NCBI RefSeq assembly: GCF_029504575.1
Contig: NZ_JAQFII010000001.1
Coordinates: 2,702,501 to 2,766,500, forward strand
Direction: 5' to 3'
Source: Streptomyces sp. SPB162
GTDB taxonomy: Bacteria; Actinomycetota; Actinomycetes; Streptomycetales; Streptomycetaceae
DNA length: 64,000 bases
Shown here: positions 46,142 through 55,945 of the stretch, one piece after another
Layout of the letters: every line of letters begins with the position of its first letter
Position numbering within the stretch: position 1 is the first letter of the stretch
Notes under the pieces: model-generated
Databases searched by the model: none
Told to the model about the DNA's origin: nothing
The model's input: the letters and a program-made list of their open reading frames with translations, nothing else
Program-made: the position numbers and the translations under genes

Positions 46142-48208
46142 TCAGGGCAGCAGCCGTTCGGGGTCGGGCGCCAGCGCGGCCCGTACCTCGTCCAGCAGGG
46201 CGTACAGCCGCGGCGATCCGGCCAGCTGCTCCAGGGTGACCGGCCGGCCCGCGGCGTCGGCCACCGGCAGCCGCCAGTTCGGGTACTGGTCCCAGGTGCC
46301 CGGCAGGTTCTGCGGGCGGCGGTCGCCGACCGCGTCCGGCAGCCAGACGCCGACCATCGCCGCCGGGGTACGCGCCAGGAACCGGTGGACGGCCTTGACG
46401 ACGGCCTCCTCGTCCGCCGCCCCCTCCGGCAGCAGCCCCAGCCGGCCGAGCAGCGCGACCCACTCCGCGACCTCCGCCGTGTCCTCCGCCTGCTCCTGTG
46501 CCAACGGCCGGGTCAGCAGCCCCAGCCGGTAGCGCAACTCGACGTGCTCGCCGGTCAGCCGGGCCGCCGTGCTGGGCAGGTCGTGCGTGGTGACGGTGGC
46601 CAGGCAGGCGGGCCGCCAGTCCTCCGGCGCCAGCGGCTTCCCGTCCCCGTCGTGGTCCCGCTCGAACCACAGCACCGACGTGCCGAGGACGCCGCGGGCC
46701 GCCAGTTCCTCCCTGACGCCGGGCTCCACCGTCCCGAGGTCCTCGCCGATCACCACCGCGCCGGCCCGGTGCGCCTCCAGGGCGAGCACCCCGAGCATCG
46801 CCTCCGCGTCGTACCTGACGTAGGCGCCCTCGGTCGGCGGGCGGCCCTCCGGCACCCACCACAGCCGGAACAGCCCCATCACGTGGTCGATCCGCAGCGC
46901 GCCCGCGTGCCGCAGCAGCCGGCTCAGCAGATCGCGGTACGGGGTGTACCCGGTGGCCGCCAGCGCGTCCGGCCGCCAGGGCGGCAGGCCCCAGTCCTGG
47001 CCGCGCGAGTTGAACGCGTCCGGCGGCGCGCCGACCGACATGCCCCGTGCCAGGGCGTCCTGCATCGCCCACGCGTCGGAGCCCGACGGGTGCACTCCGA
47101 CGGCCAGGTCGTGCACGATCCCGACCGGCATCCCCGCCGCCCGCGCGGCACGCTGCGCCGCGCCCAGTTGATCGTCCGTCAGCCACGTGAGCCAGCAGTA
47201 GAAGTCCACCCGGTCGAGCAGTTCGCCGCGCGCCCGCGCGACCTGCGGGGAGCGCGGATCGCGCAGCCCGGCGGGCCACGCGTGCCAGTCCGGGCCGTGC
47301 GCCTCCGCGAGCGCGCACCAGGTGGCGTGATCGTCGAGCGACTGCCCCTGCTCGGCCAGGAAGTCGGCGTACTCGGCCCTGCGCCCCGGCTGCAGCGGCA
47401 CCTTCCGCACCAGCCGCAGCGCCTCCAGTTTCAGCTCCCACACCGCGTCCCGGTCGATCAGCGCGTCCTTGTGCAGCACGGCCGCGCGCAGGGCTGCGGC
47501 CCGGCCGGTCAGCTCCGCGGCCCGCGCCCGGTCGTCGACGGCGAGATACGCGTACTCCGGCACGTCCTCGACCCGCAGATAGACCGGATCGGGAAACCGC
47601 CGGGACGACGGGCGGTACGGCGACGGGTCCGTCGGCCGCCCCGGCACCGCGATGTGCAGCGGGTTGATCTGCAGGAACCCGGCCCCCAGCGCCCGCCCGG
47701 ACCACGCGGCCAGATCCGCGAGATCGCCCAGATCGCCCATTCCCCAGGAGCGGTCCGACAGCGTCGAGTAGAGCTGCGCCATGAACCCGAACGTGCGGCC
47801 CGGCGGACCGGGCAGCCGCTCGGGCGCGATCACCAGGTCGGCCCGCGCCGTCCGGCCGTCCGGCGCGGTCGCCCGCACCACATGCCGGCCGAGCGGAATG
47901 CGCTGCCAGTCGCCGTCGTCGAACACCTCGCCGGACTCCGCCTCGATCAGCACGCGGGTGCCGTCCGGCAGGCCGAGCGGCAGCGGGCGGCCCTGGCGCA
48001 CGACCGTGCAGGGCGCCAGCAGCCGCTGCCGGTCGCGGTGCTCGTACGCGGCCAGCGCGTCCCGCACCGCCTGCGGCGTCGAGGCGTCCACGCCCAGCGC
48101 GGCCAGCACGGCCACCACCGTCTCCTCCGGCACCCGGACCTCCCGGTCGGGCCCAGGGCGGTACGTCGTGTCCACGCCGTGCAGCGCGGCCAGCCGCTCC
48201 CGGTCCAT
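46142..48208 (-). CDS. malQ: 4-alpha-glucanotransferase (amylomaltase, GH77)
   Basis: 688 residues from the ATG with GGAGG four bases upstream; 12 extra residues are possible. It transfers glucan chains between malto-oligosaccharides in the cytoplasm, part of maltose and glycogen metabolism. GH77 motifs are present: the nucleophile Asp in LRIDHVMGLFRLWWVPEG, the acid/base Glu in VVIGEDLGTVE, and the transition-state Asp in VTTHDLPSTAA. The N-terminal extension of about 160 residues is typical of actinobacterial MalQ. No mal operon genes are adjacent. Confidence 0.95.
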   Translation of the reverse strand: MDRERLAALHGVDTTYRPGPDREVRVPEETVVAVLAALGVDASTPQAVRDALAAYEHRDRQRLLAPCTVVRQGRPLPLGLPDGTRVLIEAESGEVFDDGDWQRIPLGRHVVRATAPDGRTARADLVIAPERLPGPPGRTFGFMAQLYSTLSDRSWGMGDLGDLADLAAWSGRALGAGFLQINPLHIAVPGRPTDPSPYRPSSRRFPDPVYLRVEDVPEYAYLAVDDRARAAELTGRAAALRAAVLHKDALIDRDAVWELKLEALRLVRKVPLQPGRRAEYADFLAEQGQSLDDHATWCALAEAHGPDWHAWPAGLRDPRSPQVARARGELLDRVDFYCWLTWLTDDQLGAAQRAARAAGMPVGIVHDLAVGVHPSGSDAWAMQDALARGMSVGAPPDAFNSRGQDWGLPPWRPDALAATGYTPYRDLLSRLLRHAGALRIDHVMGLFRLWWVPEGRPPTEGAYVRYDAEAMLGVLALEAHRAGAVVIGEDLGTVEPGVREELAARGVLGTSVLWFERDHDGDGKPLAPEDWRPACLATVTTHDLPSTAARLTGEHVELRYRLGLLTRPLAQEQAEDTAEVAEWVALLGRLGLLPEGAADEEAVVKAVHRFLARTPAAMVGVWLPDAVGDRRPQNLPGTWDQYPNWRLPVADAAGRPVTLEQLAGSPRLYALLDEVRAALAPDPERLLP

Positions 48209-48312
48209 CGAGCCTCCAAGATCACAGTGCGAGGTGGGGATCATTCGAGCCTTACCCCGCCGGACGCCCCGTCAGACGCCGCCGCCACGCCGGGGGCCCG
48301 CCGCCGGCACCG

Positions 48313-49719
48313 CTACCAGCCCGACGGCCGGCGCTCCCGCCACGGGGCCGCGGCCTCGACCTGAGCCGCGAGCGCCAGCAGCGGGCCCTCGGCGCCGTGG
48401 GCGGCGCCGAGCATCATCCCGATCGGCAGCCCGCCGTCCGTCCACTCCACCGGCAGCGACACCGCGGGCAGACCCGCGATGTTCCATGCGCCCGTGAACG
48501 GCGTGAACGCGTACTGCGCCGCGAAATCGCCCACCGGGTCCGCGTCGTCGCGCAGCGCGCCCACCGGCTGCGGCAACTGGGCCAGCGTCGGCGTCAGCAC
48601 CGCGTCGAACGGCGCCACGGCCGCCGCGAACTTCCGTCCCACCGCCTGCATCGCCCCCAGCGCCCTCGCGAACCGCTCTCCCGAGGCCGCCCGGCCACGC
48701 TCGCGCAGCCACCGGGTCAGGGGCATCAACTCCCCCTCCCGCCCGGCGGGCACCGGCGCCAGCAGCGCCATCACCTCCCACACCGGATCGAACGAGCCGT
48801 GGTCCCCCGGCCCCAGCGGCTGCTCGACGTCCACCACCTCATGACCCAACCCCGCCAGCAGCACGGACGTCCGCTCGTACGCCGCCAGCACCACCGGATC
48901 CACCGGCACGTCGACGTCGGGCCGCGCCCACCGCCCGATCCGCAGCCGCCGTGGCTCCCGCTCGCACCACTCCAGGAAGGACGTCTCCGACGCCGCCACC
49001 GACACCGGCTCCCCCGGCACCGGCCCCGCCATCACATCCAGCAGCGCCGCCGTGTCCCGCACGTTCCGCGCGATCGGCCCCGCCACCGCCAGCCCCGTCG
49101 GATCGCCGAACGGCGCCGGGCTCACCCGCCCCCGGCTCGGCTTCAGCCCGACGACTCCGCAGCAGCTCGCGGGGATACGGATCGACCCTCCCCCGTCATT
49201 GCCGTGCGCGGCGGGCGCCAGTCCGGCGGCCACGGCCGCCGCCGCTCCGCCGCTCGAACCGCCGGCCATCAGCTCCATGTCGAACGGGCTCCTCGCCGGA
49301 GGGGCGATCCGGCCCTCGGTGTACGCGGGCAGCCCGAACTCGGGCGTATTGGTCTTCCCGAGCAGCACGGTCCCGGCGGCCCGCAGCAGGTCCACGACGT
49401 GCGTCCCCGACTCGGCGATCCGGTCGGCGAACACCGCGGATCCCGCCGTCCACCGCACGCCCGCGACCGGCGTCAGATCCTTCACCGGCACCGGCACGCC
49501 CAGCAGCGGCGGCAACACCCCGCCCGCCGCCAACCGCCGCTCCGCCCGCCGCGCGTCCTCCGCCGCCCGCTCGGGCGTCACGGTCACATACGCCCCCACG
49601 GCGTCGTTCAACCGCTCGATCCGCCCGAGATAGTGCCGAGCCAACTCGGTCGGCGACAGCGACCCGTCCCGAACAGCGGCGGCCTGCTCCAGCATCGTCA
49701 ACTCATGAGGTTCGCCCAT
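48313..49719 (-). CDS. Amidase (amidase-signature family)
   Basis: 468 residues. The Ser-cisSer-Lys triad is visible: Lys in VPVPVKDLTP, the cis-Ser in MAGGSSGGAAAAVAAG and the nucleophile Ser in GGGSIRIPAS. The C-terminal half contains the variable substrate lid. Family members hydrolyse amides of fatty acids, peptides or aryl amides; the substrate is unknown. There is no GatB or GatC neighbour, so it is not the tRNA amidotransferase GatA. MalQ lies downstream on the same strand. Confidence 0.9.
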   Translation of the reverse strand: MGEPHELTMLEQAAAVRDGSLSPTELARHYLGRIERLNDAVGAYVTVTPERAAEDARRAERRLAAGGVLPPLLGVPVPVKDLTPVAGVRWTAGSAVFADRIAESGTHVVDLLRAAGTVLLGKTNTPEFGLPAYTEGRIAPPARSPFDMELMAGGSSGGAAAAVAAGLAPAAHGNDGGGSIRIPASCCGVVGLKPSRGRVSPAPFGDPTGLAVAGPIARNVRDTAALLDVMAGPVPGEPVSVAASETSFLEWCEREPRRLRIGRWARPDVDVPVDPVVLAAYERTSVLLAGLGHEVVDVEQPLGPGDHGSFDPVWEVMALLAPVPAGREGELMPLTRWLRERGRAASGERFARALGAMQAVGRKFAAAVAPFDAVLTPTLAQLPQPVGALRDDADPVGDFAAQYAFTPFTGAWNIAGLPAVSLPVEWTDGGLPIGMMLGAAHGAEGPLLALAAQVEAAAPWRERRPSGW

Positions 49720-49831
49720 CCGGGCAGGTTAGTTCGCGTGGGGCGGGAGCGCGGGTACGCGGGCGCCCGCGGGGTCGTCGTGCCTGCGGCGCACGACGTG
49801 TCCGGGCACGTCGACACGGGGCGTCGACACC

Positions 49832-50071
49832 GTGCTGGGCTCGGCGCTCAGCACCGCGTGCCGCGAGGAGGATGCGTACCACCCCTGCGCGGCAGATCAG
49901 CCGTGGCCTTCCTCGCCGACTCCCAGCGTCACCCTCGCCGCCGCCCCGGTCGTGCCGGTGCGCGTGTCGGTGCCGCCCGGCTCGGCGCCGGGTCCGTACT
50001 CCATCCCGGTACGTTTCACGGTGGAGGGCCGTTCGGCCGAACAGTGGATCGCCGTACGGGCCCGGCCGTGG
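49832..50071 (+). pseudogene. Possible glycosidase C-terminal domain fragment
   Basis: An isolated segment in one plus-strand frame reads SVTLAAAPVVPVRVSVPPG, then APGPYSIPVRFTVEG, a pattern typical of beta-sandwich domains appended to secreted glycosidases (NEW3-like). No start, signal peptide or catalytic domain remains. The 483 bases from 49720 to 50202 hold nothing else I can support. Confidence is low because the similarity is short. Confidence 0.3.
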
Positions 50072-50202
50072 AGGCGTACGCGGTCGTGCCGTGACCGGGA
50101 GCGGCGAGCGACACGGCGAGGTGCCGGCCGGGCCGCGGCCCGGCCGGCACCACCCGTACCGCGTCCGCGGTAGCCGTCTCCGCAGACACGAAAGCCCGGA
50201 TA

Positions 50203-50739
50203 TCAGGCAGAGATGCCGTCAATCCGGGCCAGGGCGTCGTCCGCGCCGAATGGTTGCAGGTACGGCAGCCAGCGCGGGTCTCTGTGTCCCGTCCCGATGA
50301 TCCGCCAGGCCAGGCCCGCCGGTGGTGCGGGCGTATGGCGCAGCCGCCACCCCAGCTCCGCGACGTGGCGGTCCGCTTTGACGTGGTTGCAGCGTCTGCA
50401 CGCGGCGACGACGTTCTCCCAGGCGTGCTGACCGCCGCGGCTGCGCGGGATCACGTGGTCGACGCTGGTTGCGGCGGCTCCGCAGTACGCGCACCTGCCG
50501 CCGTCGCGGGCGAACAGCGCCCTACGGGTCAGCGGGACGGTGCCTCGAAAGGGGACTCGCACGAATTTGGTGAGTTTGACGACACTGGGCGCCGGAAGAG
50601 CGCAGGACTCGCTGTGCAGATAGGCGCCGGTTTCCTCGAGGCACACGGCCTTCTTGTTCAGTACGAGGACCAACGCACGGCGGAGCGGTACGACGCCGAG
50701 CGGCTCGTACGACGCGTTGAGGACCAGGACATGCGGCAC
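50203..50739 (-). CDS. HNH endonuclease-family protein
   Basis: 178 residues from a GTG with AAGGAGG upstream, encoding MPHVLVLNASYEPL, the usual start of this family. The zinc-finger HNH core is CAYCGAAATSVDHVIPRSRGG, then ENVVAACRRCNHVKADR, with two CxxC pairs and the catalytic His in DHV. This housekeeping-type HNH protein occurs in nearly all actinobacteria. Its biological target is unknown. The upstream MscS gene is divergent. Confidence 0.9.
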   Translation of the reverse strand: MPHVLVLNASYEPLGVVPLRRALVLVLNKKAVCLEETGAYLHSESCALPAPSVVKLTKFVRVPFRGTVPLTRRALFARDGGRCAYCGAAATSVDHVIPRSRGGQHAWENVVAACRRCNHVKADRHVAELGWRLRHTPAPPAGLAWRIIGTGHRDPRWLPYLQPFGADDALARIDGISA

Positions 50740-50972
50740 GGGTGCCTCCTTATACGCCGGCGGCGCGTGGCTCGCGCCGGGACGATCTGCCCTCAGTCTC
50801 TCCGGAAGCCGGGTGGCTGCGCCACCATGACCAGGTAACGGACTCAGGGTGTTTTCGACCACACTCCTTTACTTCCCCACCTTTCGGGCCGTTGGCCCTC
50901 GAACAGCGCAACGAGGCATATCCCTTAGCCCGTTAGTGTGGAGGGTCTGCCCCACACCGGAGGTCTTCCACC

Positions 50973-52040
50973 GTGTCCACCCCCGCACCGTCACCGAGTG
51001 CTCCCGTCACCAGCTTCGACGACGCCCAGAAATCCGCGACCGAGGCCGCGGGCTGGGTCGAGGCCAACTGGGCGGACTGGCTCGGCGCGGGCCTGCGCAT
51101 TCTGCTGATCATCGTCATCGCGCTGGTGCTGCGCGCTTTGGTCCGGCGGACGATCAGCAAACTGATCGACCGGATGAACCGCGGCGTGGAGGTCGCGCAG
51201 GGCACCACGCTGGGCGGCCTGCTGGTCGTCAACGCGGAGCGGCGCAAGCAGCGCAGCGAGGCGATCGGGTCCGTGCTGCGCAGCATCGCCTCGTTCACGA
51301 TCCTGGGCACCGCCGCGCTGACCGTGCTGTCGGTGCTGCAGATCAACCTGGCGCCGCTGCTGGCGAGCGCCGGGGTCGCCGGCGTCGCCATCGGTTTCGG
51401 CGCCAGGAACCTGGTGACGGACTTCCTGTCCGGCGTCTTCATGATCCTGGAGGACCAGTACGGCGTGGGTGACGTCATCGACGCCGGCGTGGCCAGCGGC
51501 ACGGTGATCGAGGTCGGGCTGCGGGTGACGAAGCTGCGTGGCGACAACGGTGAGATCTGGTACGTCCGCAACGGCGAGGTCAAGCGGATCGGCAACCTGA
51601 GCCAGGGCTGGGCGACGGCCGTGGTGGACGTACAGGTCGGATACGCGCAGGATCTGGACCGGGCGCGCGCGGTGATCGAGGCCGCCGCCGAGGACATGGC
51701 GAAGACCTCCCCCTGGGACGAGGCGCTGTGGGAGCCGGTGCAGGTGCTGGGCCTGGAGTCGGTGAGCGCGGACTCGGTGGTCATCCAGGCGCAGGCCAAG
51801 ACGATGCCGGGCAAGGCCACGGCGGTCGCGCGGGAGCTGCGCTGGCGGATCAAGCGGGCCTTCGACGAGGCGGGCATCACGATCGTGGGCGGCACGCCGA
51901 CCGCGGCCGTGGACGACTCGGGGGTGCCGGCCGACCCGATGGTGGCGGTGGCGGCCCCGTCGGCGCTCGCCAACCCGGATTCTCCGCAGGCGCTGGCGAC
52001 CCGTCCGGTGCCCCAGCAGGGCGCGGAGAGCGCCAAGTAG
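50973..52040 (+). CDS. Small-conductance mechanosensitive channel (MscS family)
   Basis: 355 residues. Helices at about 35-57 and in the pore-lining segment are followed by the MscS signature AGVAGVAIGFGARNLVTDFL (about 131-150) and LEDQYGVGDVIDAG. The beta and alpha/beta cytoplasmic domains complete the fold (to about 300), and an Ala/Pro-rich tail follows. It opens under membrane tension to release osmolytes. The start is a GTG preceded by a purine-rich stretch. The downstream 221 bp contain a regulator operator. Confidence 0.92.
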   Translation: MSTPAPSPSAPVTSFDDAQKSATEAAGWVEANWADWLGAGLRILLIIVIALVLRALVRRTISKLIDRMNRGVEVAQGTTLGGLLVVNAERRKQRSEAIGSVLRSIASFTILGTAALTVLSVLQINLAPLLASAGVAGVAIGFGARNLVTDFLSGVFMILEDQYGVGDVIDAGVASGTVIEVGLRVTKLRGDNGEIWYVRNGEVKRIGNLSQGWATAVVDVQVGYAQDLDRARAVIEAAAEDMAKTSPWDEALWEPVQVLGLESVSADSVVIQAQAKTMPGKATAVARELRWRIKRAFDEAGITIVGGTPTAAVDDSGVPADPMVAVAAPSALANPDSPQALATRPVPQQGAESAK

Positions 52041-52228
52041 CACACCGCCGCTCGGCCGCGTGGCCAAGCGCCCCTTGGCATCCGCCGCTCGGCGGTCTTG
52101 ACGGACACGGCCTCCGGCCCCTGGCGCACCGCGCCGGGGGCCGCTTTCATGAGGTAACGCTTTGGTCCACCTGTGGGCGGCACCCCTTGACGCTCCGCCG
52201 ACAGCGGGCCTACCTTTCGTTTCACCAA

Positions 52229-52243
52229 TAGGAAAGTTTCCTA
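52229..52243. promoter_or_regulatory. ROK-type operator upstream of the ROK gene
   Basis: TAGGAAAGTTTCCTA is a 15-base palindrome, symmetrical but for its centre base. It sits 18 bp upstream of the regulator start, ideal for autoregulation. GGAAA/TTTCC palindromes are typical of ROK-family operators in Streptomyces. Confidence 0.65.
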
Positions 52244-52261
52244 ACAGTGAACTGAGGGAGG

Positions 52262-53509
52262 ATGGCGCGCATGGCTGGCACCCCTGGAACCCCGCGCGTA
52301 CTGCGCGCCATGAACGACCGCGCGGCACTCGACCTCCTCCTGGAGCACGGACCGCTGTCGCGCACCCGGATCGGCAAGCTCACCGGCCTGTCCAAGCCCA
52401 CCGCCTCCCAGCTCCTGGCCCGGCTCGAAGCGGCGGGACTCGTCCTCGCCACCGGCACCACGGCCGGCCGCCCCGGACCCAACGCCCAGCTGTACTCGGT
52501 GAACCCGGCCGCGGCGTACGTCGCCGGACTGGACGTGACGCCGATACGGATCAGGGCCGCCGTCGCGGACATCACCGGCCGCACCGTCGGCGAGTTCGAA
52601 CTGCCGACCCCCGGCCGCCGCGCGCAGGGCACCGTCGAACAGGTCGTCCAGGCGGTGGACGAGGCCGCCAAGGCGGCCGGGCTGAACCGCTCGGACCTGC
52701 ACCGCGTCGTGATCGGCACCCCCGGCGCCTTCGACCCGAGCACCGGCCGGCTGCGCTACGCCAGCCACCTCCCCGGCTGGCACTCCAGTACGGTGCTCGA
52801 CGAACTGGCCGCCGCCCTCGCCGTACCGCTGGAGTACGACAACGACGTGAACCTCGCGGCCGTGGCCGAGCAGCGCGTCGGCGCCGCCCGTGACCACGAG
52901 GACTTCGTCCTGCTGTGGAACGAGGAGGGCATCGGCGCCGCCATCGTCATCGGCGGCCGGTTGCACCGCGGCTGGACCGGCGGCGCCGGCGAGGTCGGCT
53001 TCCTGCCCGTGCCCGGCACGCCCCTGGTCCGGCAGGTGGCCAAGGCCAACAACGGCGGCTTCCAGGAACTGGCCGGCTGCAACGCGGTGCTGCGCGTCGC
53101 CCGGGAACTCGGCCTCACGATCCCCGGCGGCGGCCCGCTCCAGGACCAGGCCGCCGCGGTGCTCGCCACCGCCGCGCGGATCGCGGAGGCGTCCGAGGCG
53201 TCGGAGGCGGACGGCGCACCCGGCACCGGGCAGCACGCCGAACTGCTGGCGCAGATCGCCACCGGGCTCGCCGTCGGCCTGGCCTCGATGGTCGCCGTCC
53301 TCGACCCCGAACTCATCGTCCTCACCGGCAGCGTGATCGTCGCCGGCGGGGAGCCGCTGCGCGCCCTCATCCAGGCCGAACTGGCGGACCTCGCCGTCCC
53401 CAGACCCCGCCTGGTGATCGGCGCGGTACAGGAACACCCCGTCCTGTGCGGGGCGCTGCAGAGCGCCCTCGCCACCACACGCGACGAGGTGTTCGACACC
53501 TCGCGCTGA
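52262..53509 (+). CDS. ROK-family transcriptional regulator
   Basis: 415 residues. An N-terminal winged helix (about 15-75: GPLSRTRIGKLTGLSKPTASQLLARLEAAGLV) is fused to a ROK sugar-kinase-like domain. AGLDVTPIRIRAAVADITG aligns with the ROK phosphate-binding motif, and GAFDPSTGRLRYASHLPGW is typical. The zinc-binding CxCGxxGC motif after GEVGF is absent: the region reads PVPGTPLVRQVAKANNGG. It therefore looks like a pure regulator that senses a sugar or sugar phosphate. It precedes the sugar ABC operon and has an upstream palindrome. Confidence 0.9.
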   Translation: MARMAGTPGTPRVLRAMNDRAALDLLLEHGPLSRTRIGKLTGLSKPTASQLLARLEAAGLVLATGTTAGRPGPNAQLYSVNPAAAYVAGLDVTPIRIRAAVADITGRTVGEFELPTPGRRAQGTVEQVVQAVDEAAKAAGLNRSDLHRVVIGTPGAFDPSTGRLRYASHLPGWHSSTVLDELAAALAVPLEYDNDVNLAAVAEQRVGAARDHEDFVLLWNEEGIGAAIVIGGRLHRGWTGGAGEVGFLPVPGTPLVRQVAKANNGGFQELAGCNAVLRVARELGLTIPGGGPLQDQAAAVLATAARIAEASEASEADGAPGTGQHAELLAQIATGLAVGLASMVAVLDPELIVLTGSVIVAGGEPLRALIQAELADLAVPRPRLVIGAVQEHPVLCGALQSALATTRDEVFDTSR

Positions 53510-53663
53510 CCCCCGCTCCCCCGCCGACCACACGACGCACCACACACCAGAGCGTCACACCCCGTTCCGGACCGGCCCCGACGGCCGGCCCGTCGGCCCC
53601 GCACACCCTTCTCCTGCCTCTCCCGCTCCGCCCCGACCCCTCTCATCCCCCGGAGGAAGCGCA

Positions 53664-54992
53664 GTGTCCCGTACCAAGAAGGTGGCCGCCGCCGTCGCGG
53701 CCACGGCCGCGATCACCCTGCTGGCCGGCGCCTGTACCGGCCAGAGCACCACCCAGGCGAACGATGACGCCACCAAGGACGTCAGCATCACCTTCTGGCA
53801 CGGGTGGACCGCGCCCAACGAGCTCAAGGCGATCAACGACAACGTCGCCCGCTTCGAGAAGGCGCACCCGAACATCCACGTCAAGGTGCAGGCGAACATC
53901 ACCGACGACAAGATCAACCAGGCGCTGCGGGCCGGTGGCGCCACCGCCCCCGACGTCGTGTCGTCGTTCACCACCGACAACGTCGGCAAGTTCTGCTCCT
54001 CGGGCGCGTTCGCCGACCTGGCGCCGTTCCTGAAGAAGGACGACATCGACCCGGCGAAGGTCTTCCCGAAGCCGATGCTCGAGTACACCCAGTTCCAGGG
54101 CAAGCGCTGCACGTTGCCGCTGCTCGGCGACGTCTACGGCCTCTACTACAACCAGAAGGCCTTCAAGGAGGCCGGTATCGCCGGCCCGCCGAAGACCCTC
54201 TCGGAGTTCAAGGCCGACGCGATCGCGCTGACGAAGTCCACCGGTGCCTCGTACTCCCAGCTGGGCTTCATGCCCAACTTCCACGGCTACGAGTCCACCC
54301 CCGGCCACTTCGCCGCCCAGTGGGGCGCCCAGTACTTCGACGCCGACGGCAAGGCCCAGCTGTCCAAGGACAAGGGCTTCGCACAGATGCTCACCTGGCA
54401 GCAGGACATGGTGAAGTCCCTCGGCGGCTTCGACAAGCTGGAGAAGTACCGCAACACCTTCGGTGACGAGTTCGGCGCCAAGAACCCGCTGCACACCGGC
54501 CAGGTCGCCATGGGCATCGACGGCGAGTGGCGCCTCGGCATGGCCAAGGACGCCAACGCCACCGCCGACCTCGCCGTCGCGCCGTTCCCGGTCCCGGACG
54601 ACCAGAAGGACACCTACGGCCGCGGCTACCTCTCCGGCACCATCGTCGGCGTCTCCAACACCAGCACCAAGAAGAACGCCTCGTGGGAGCTGGTCAAGTT
54701 CATGACCACCGACACCCAGGCCGTCGTCTCCTTCGCCAACGCGATCCACAACGTGCCGTCCACGTTCGAGGCGCAGAAGTCGCCCGAACTGACCGGCGTG
54801 CCGAAGGTCTTCCTCGACATCGCCCAGAACCAGTACAGCAACACCACCCCGGCCAGCGTCAACGGCGGCGCATACCAGGTGACGCTGCAGGACTTCGGCT
54901 ACGCCTTCGAGTCCGGCAAGAAGACGGATGTCCAGGCCGGTCTGCAGGGTGTCGACGCTCAGGTCGACAAGGACATCGCGCAGGCCAAGTGA
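53664..54992 (+). CDS. Sugar ABC transporter substrate-binding lipoprotein
   Basis: 442 residues from a GTG with CGGAGGAA upstream. A signal sequence ends at LLAGAC, a plausible lipobox with the lipid-modified Cys. Mature sequence begins TGQSTTQAND. Family 1 (SBP_bac_1) features are visible: SITFWHGWTAPNELKAINDN, GLYYNQKAFKEAGI and GIDGEWRLG. It captures an oligosaccharide outside the membrane for the two permeases that follow. The stop overlaps the next start (TGATG). Confidence 0.93.
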   Translation: MSRTKKVAAAVAATAAITLLAGACTGQSTTQANDDATKDVSITFWHGWTAPNELKAINDNVARFEKAHPNIHVKVQANITDDKINQALRAGGATAPDVVSSFTTDNVGKFCSSGAFADLAPFLKKDDIDPAKVFPKPMLEYTQFQGKRCTLPLLGDVYGLYYNQKAFKEAGIAGPPKTLSEFKADAIALTKSTGASYSQLGFMPNFHGYESTPGHFAAQWGAQYFDADGKAQLSKDKGFAQMLTWQQDMVKSLGGFDKLEKYRNTFGDEFGAKNPLHTGQVAMGIDGEWRLGMAKDANATADLAVAPFPVPDDQKDTYGRGYLSGTIVGVSNTSTKKNASWELVKFMTTDTQAVVSFANAIHNVPSTFEAQKSPELTGVPKVFLDIAQNQYSNTTPASVNGGAYQVTLQDFGYAFESGKKTDVQAGLQGVDAQVDKDIAQAK

Positions 54993-55939
54993 TGACCGCC
55001 ATCCACCCCCTGCTCAAGGCGAAGCGCAGGAAATCAACGCTCAGGACCCTCGGCTTCATCTCGCCGTGGCTCATCGGCTTCAGCGTCTTCTTCGTCTACC
55101 CGCTGCTGTCGACCCTCTACTTCTCCTTCATGAACTACGACGGGTTCAACGCGCCGACGTTCGCCGGCGCCAAGAACTGGTCGTACGTCTTCAACGACTA
55201 CCCGCTGTTCTGGCCGGCGCTGCGCAACACCCTGTGGCTGGTCATCGTCATGGTGACGCTGCGGGTGGTCTTCGGACTCGGCATCGGCCTGCTGATCACC
55301 AAGATCAAGACGGGTGCGGGCTTCTTCCGTACGGCGTTCTACCTGCCGTACCTGGCCCCGCCGGTCGCCGCGACCATGGCGTTCGTCTTCCTGCTCAACC
55401 CCGGCACCGGCCCGGTCAACCACATCCTGGAGTCGGTGGGCATCCCGACACCCGGCTGGTTCACCGACCCGACGTGGTCCAAGCCGGCGCTGACCGTCCT
55501 GGCCGTGTGGGGCATCGGCGACCTCATGGTCATCTTCATGGCGGCGCTGCTCGACGTCCCCAGGGACCAGTACGAGGCGGCCGAGCTGGACGGCGCCGGC
55601 CCATGGGCGCGGTTCCGCTTCGTGACGCTGCCCAACATCTCGCCGATCATCACGTTCGCGGTGGTCACCGGCGTCATCCAGACCATGCAGTACTACACAC
55701 AGCCGCTGGTCGCGGGGAAGGTCGCCTCCGGCATCATCGGCAACTCGGGACAGCAGTTCGAGCCCGGCTACCCGGACAAGTCGACCCTGACCCTGCCCCA
55801 GCTCGTCTACAACCTGGGCTTCCAGCGCTTCGACTACGGCTCCGCCTGCGTGATCGCACTGGTGCTCTTCGTCCTGGCGATGGCGTTCACGGCGCTGCTC
55901 ATGCGACGCCGCAACGGCTTCCTGTCGGCGGAGGACTGA
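54992..55939 (+). CDS. Sugar ABC transporter permease (MalF-type)
   Basis: 315 residues. Six or so transmembrane helices. LGFISPWLIGFSVFFVYP is the first helix, and the EAA loop YEAAELDGAGPWARFRFVTLP is the contact to the ATPase. It starts with the last base of the upstream stop (TGATG), so it is translationally coupled to the binding protein. No ATPase gene lies in the operon; in Streptomyces the shared ATPase MsiK serves many such importers, which I infer also applies here. Confidence 0.94.
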   Translation: MTAIHPLLKAKRRKSTLRTLGFISPWLIGFSVFFVYPLLSTLYFSFMNYDGFNAPTFAGAKNWSYVFNDYPLFWPALRNTLWLVIVMVTLRVVFGLGIGLLITKIKTGAGFFRTAFYLPYLAPPVAATMAFVFLLNPGTGPVNHILESVGIPTPGWFTDPTWSKPALTVLAVWGIGDLMVIFMAALLDVPRDQYEAAELDGAGPWARFRFVTLPNISPIITFAVVTGVIQTMQYYTQPLVAGKVASGIIGNSGQQFEPGYPDKSTLTLPQLVYNLGFQRFDYGSACVIALVLFVLAMAFTALLMRRRNGFLSAED

Positions 55940-55945
55940 TCCACC

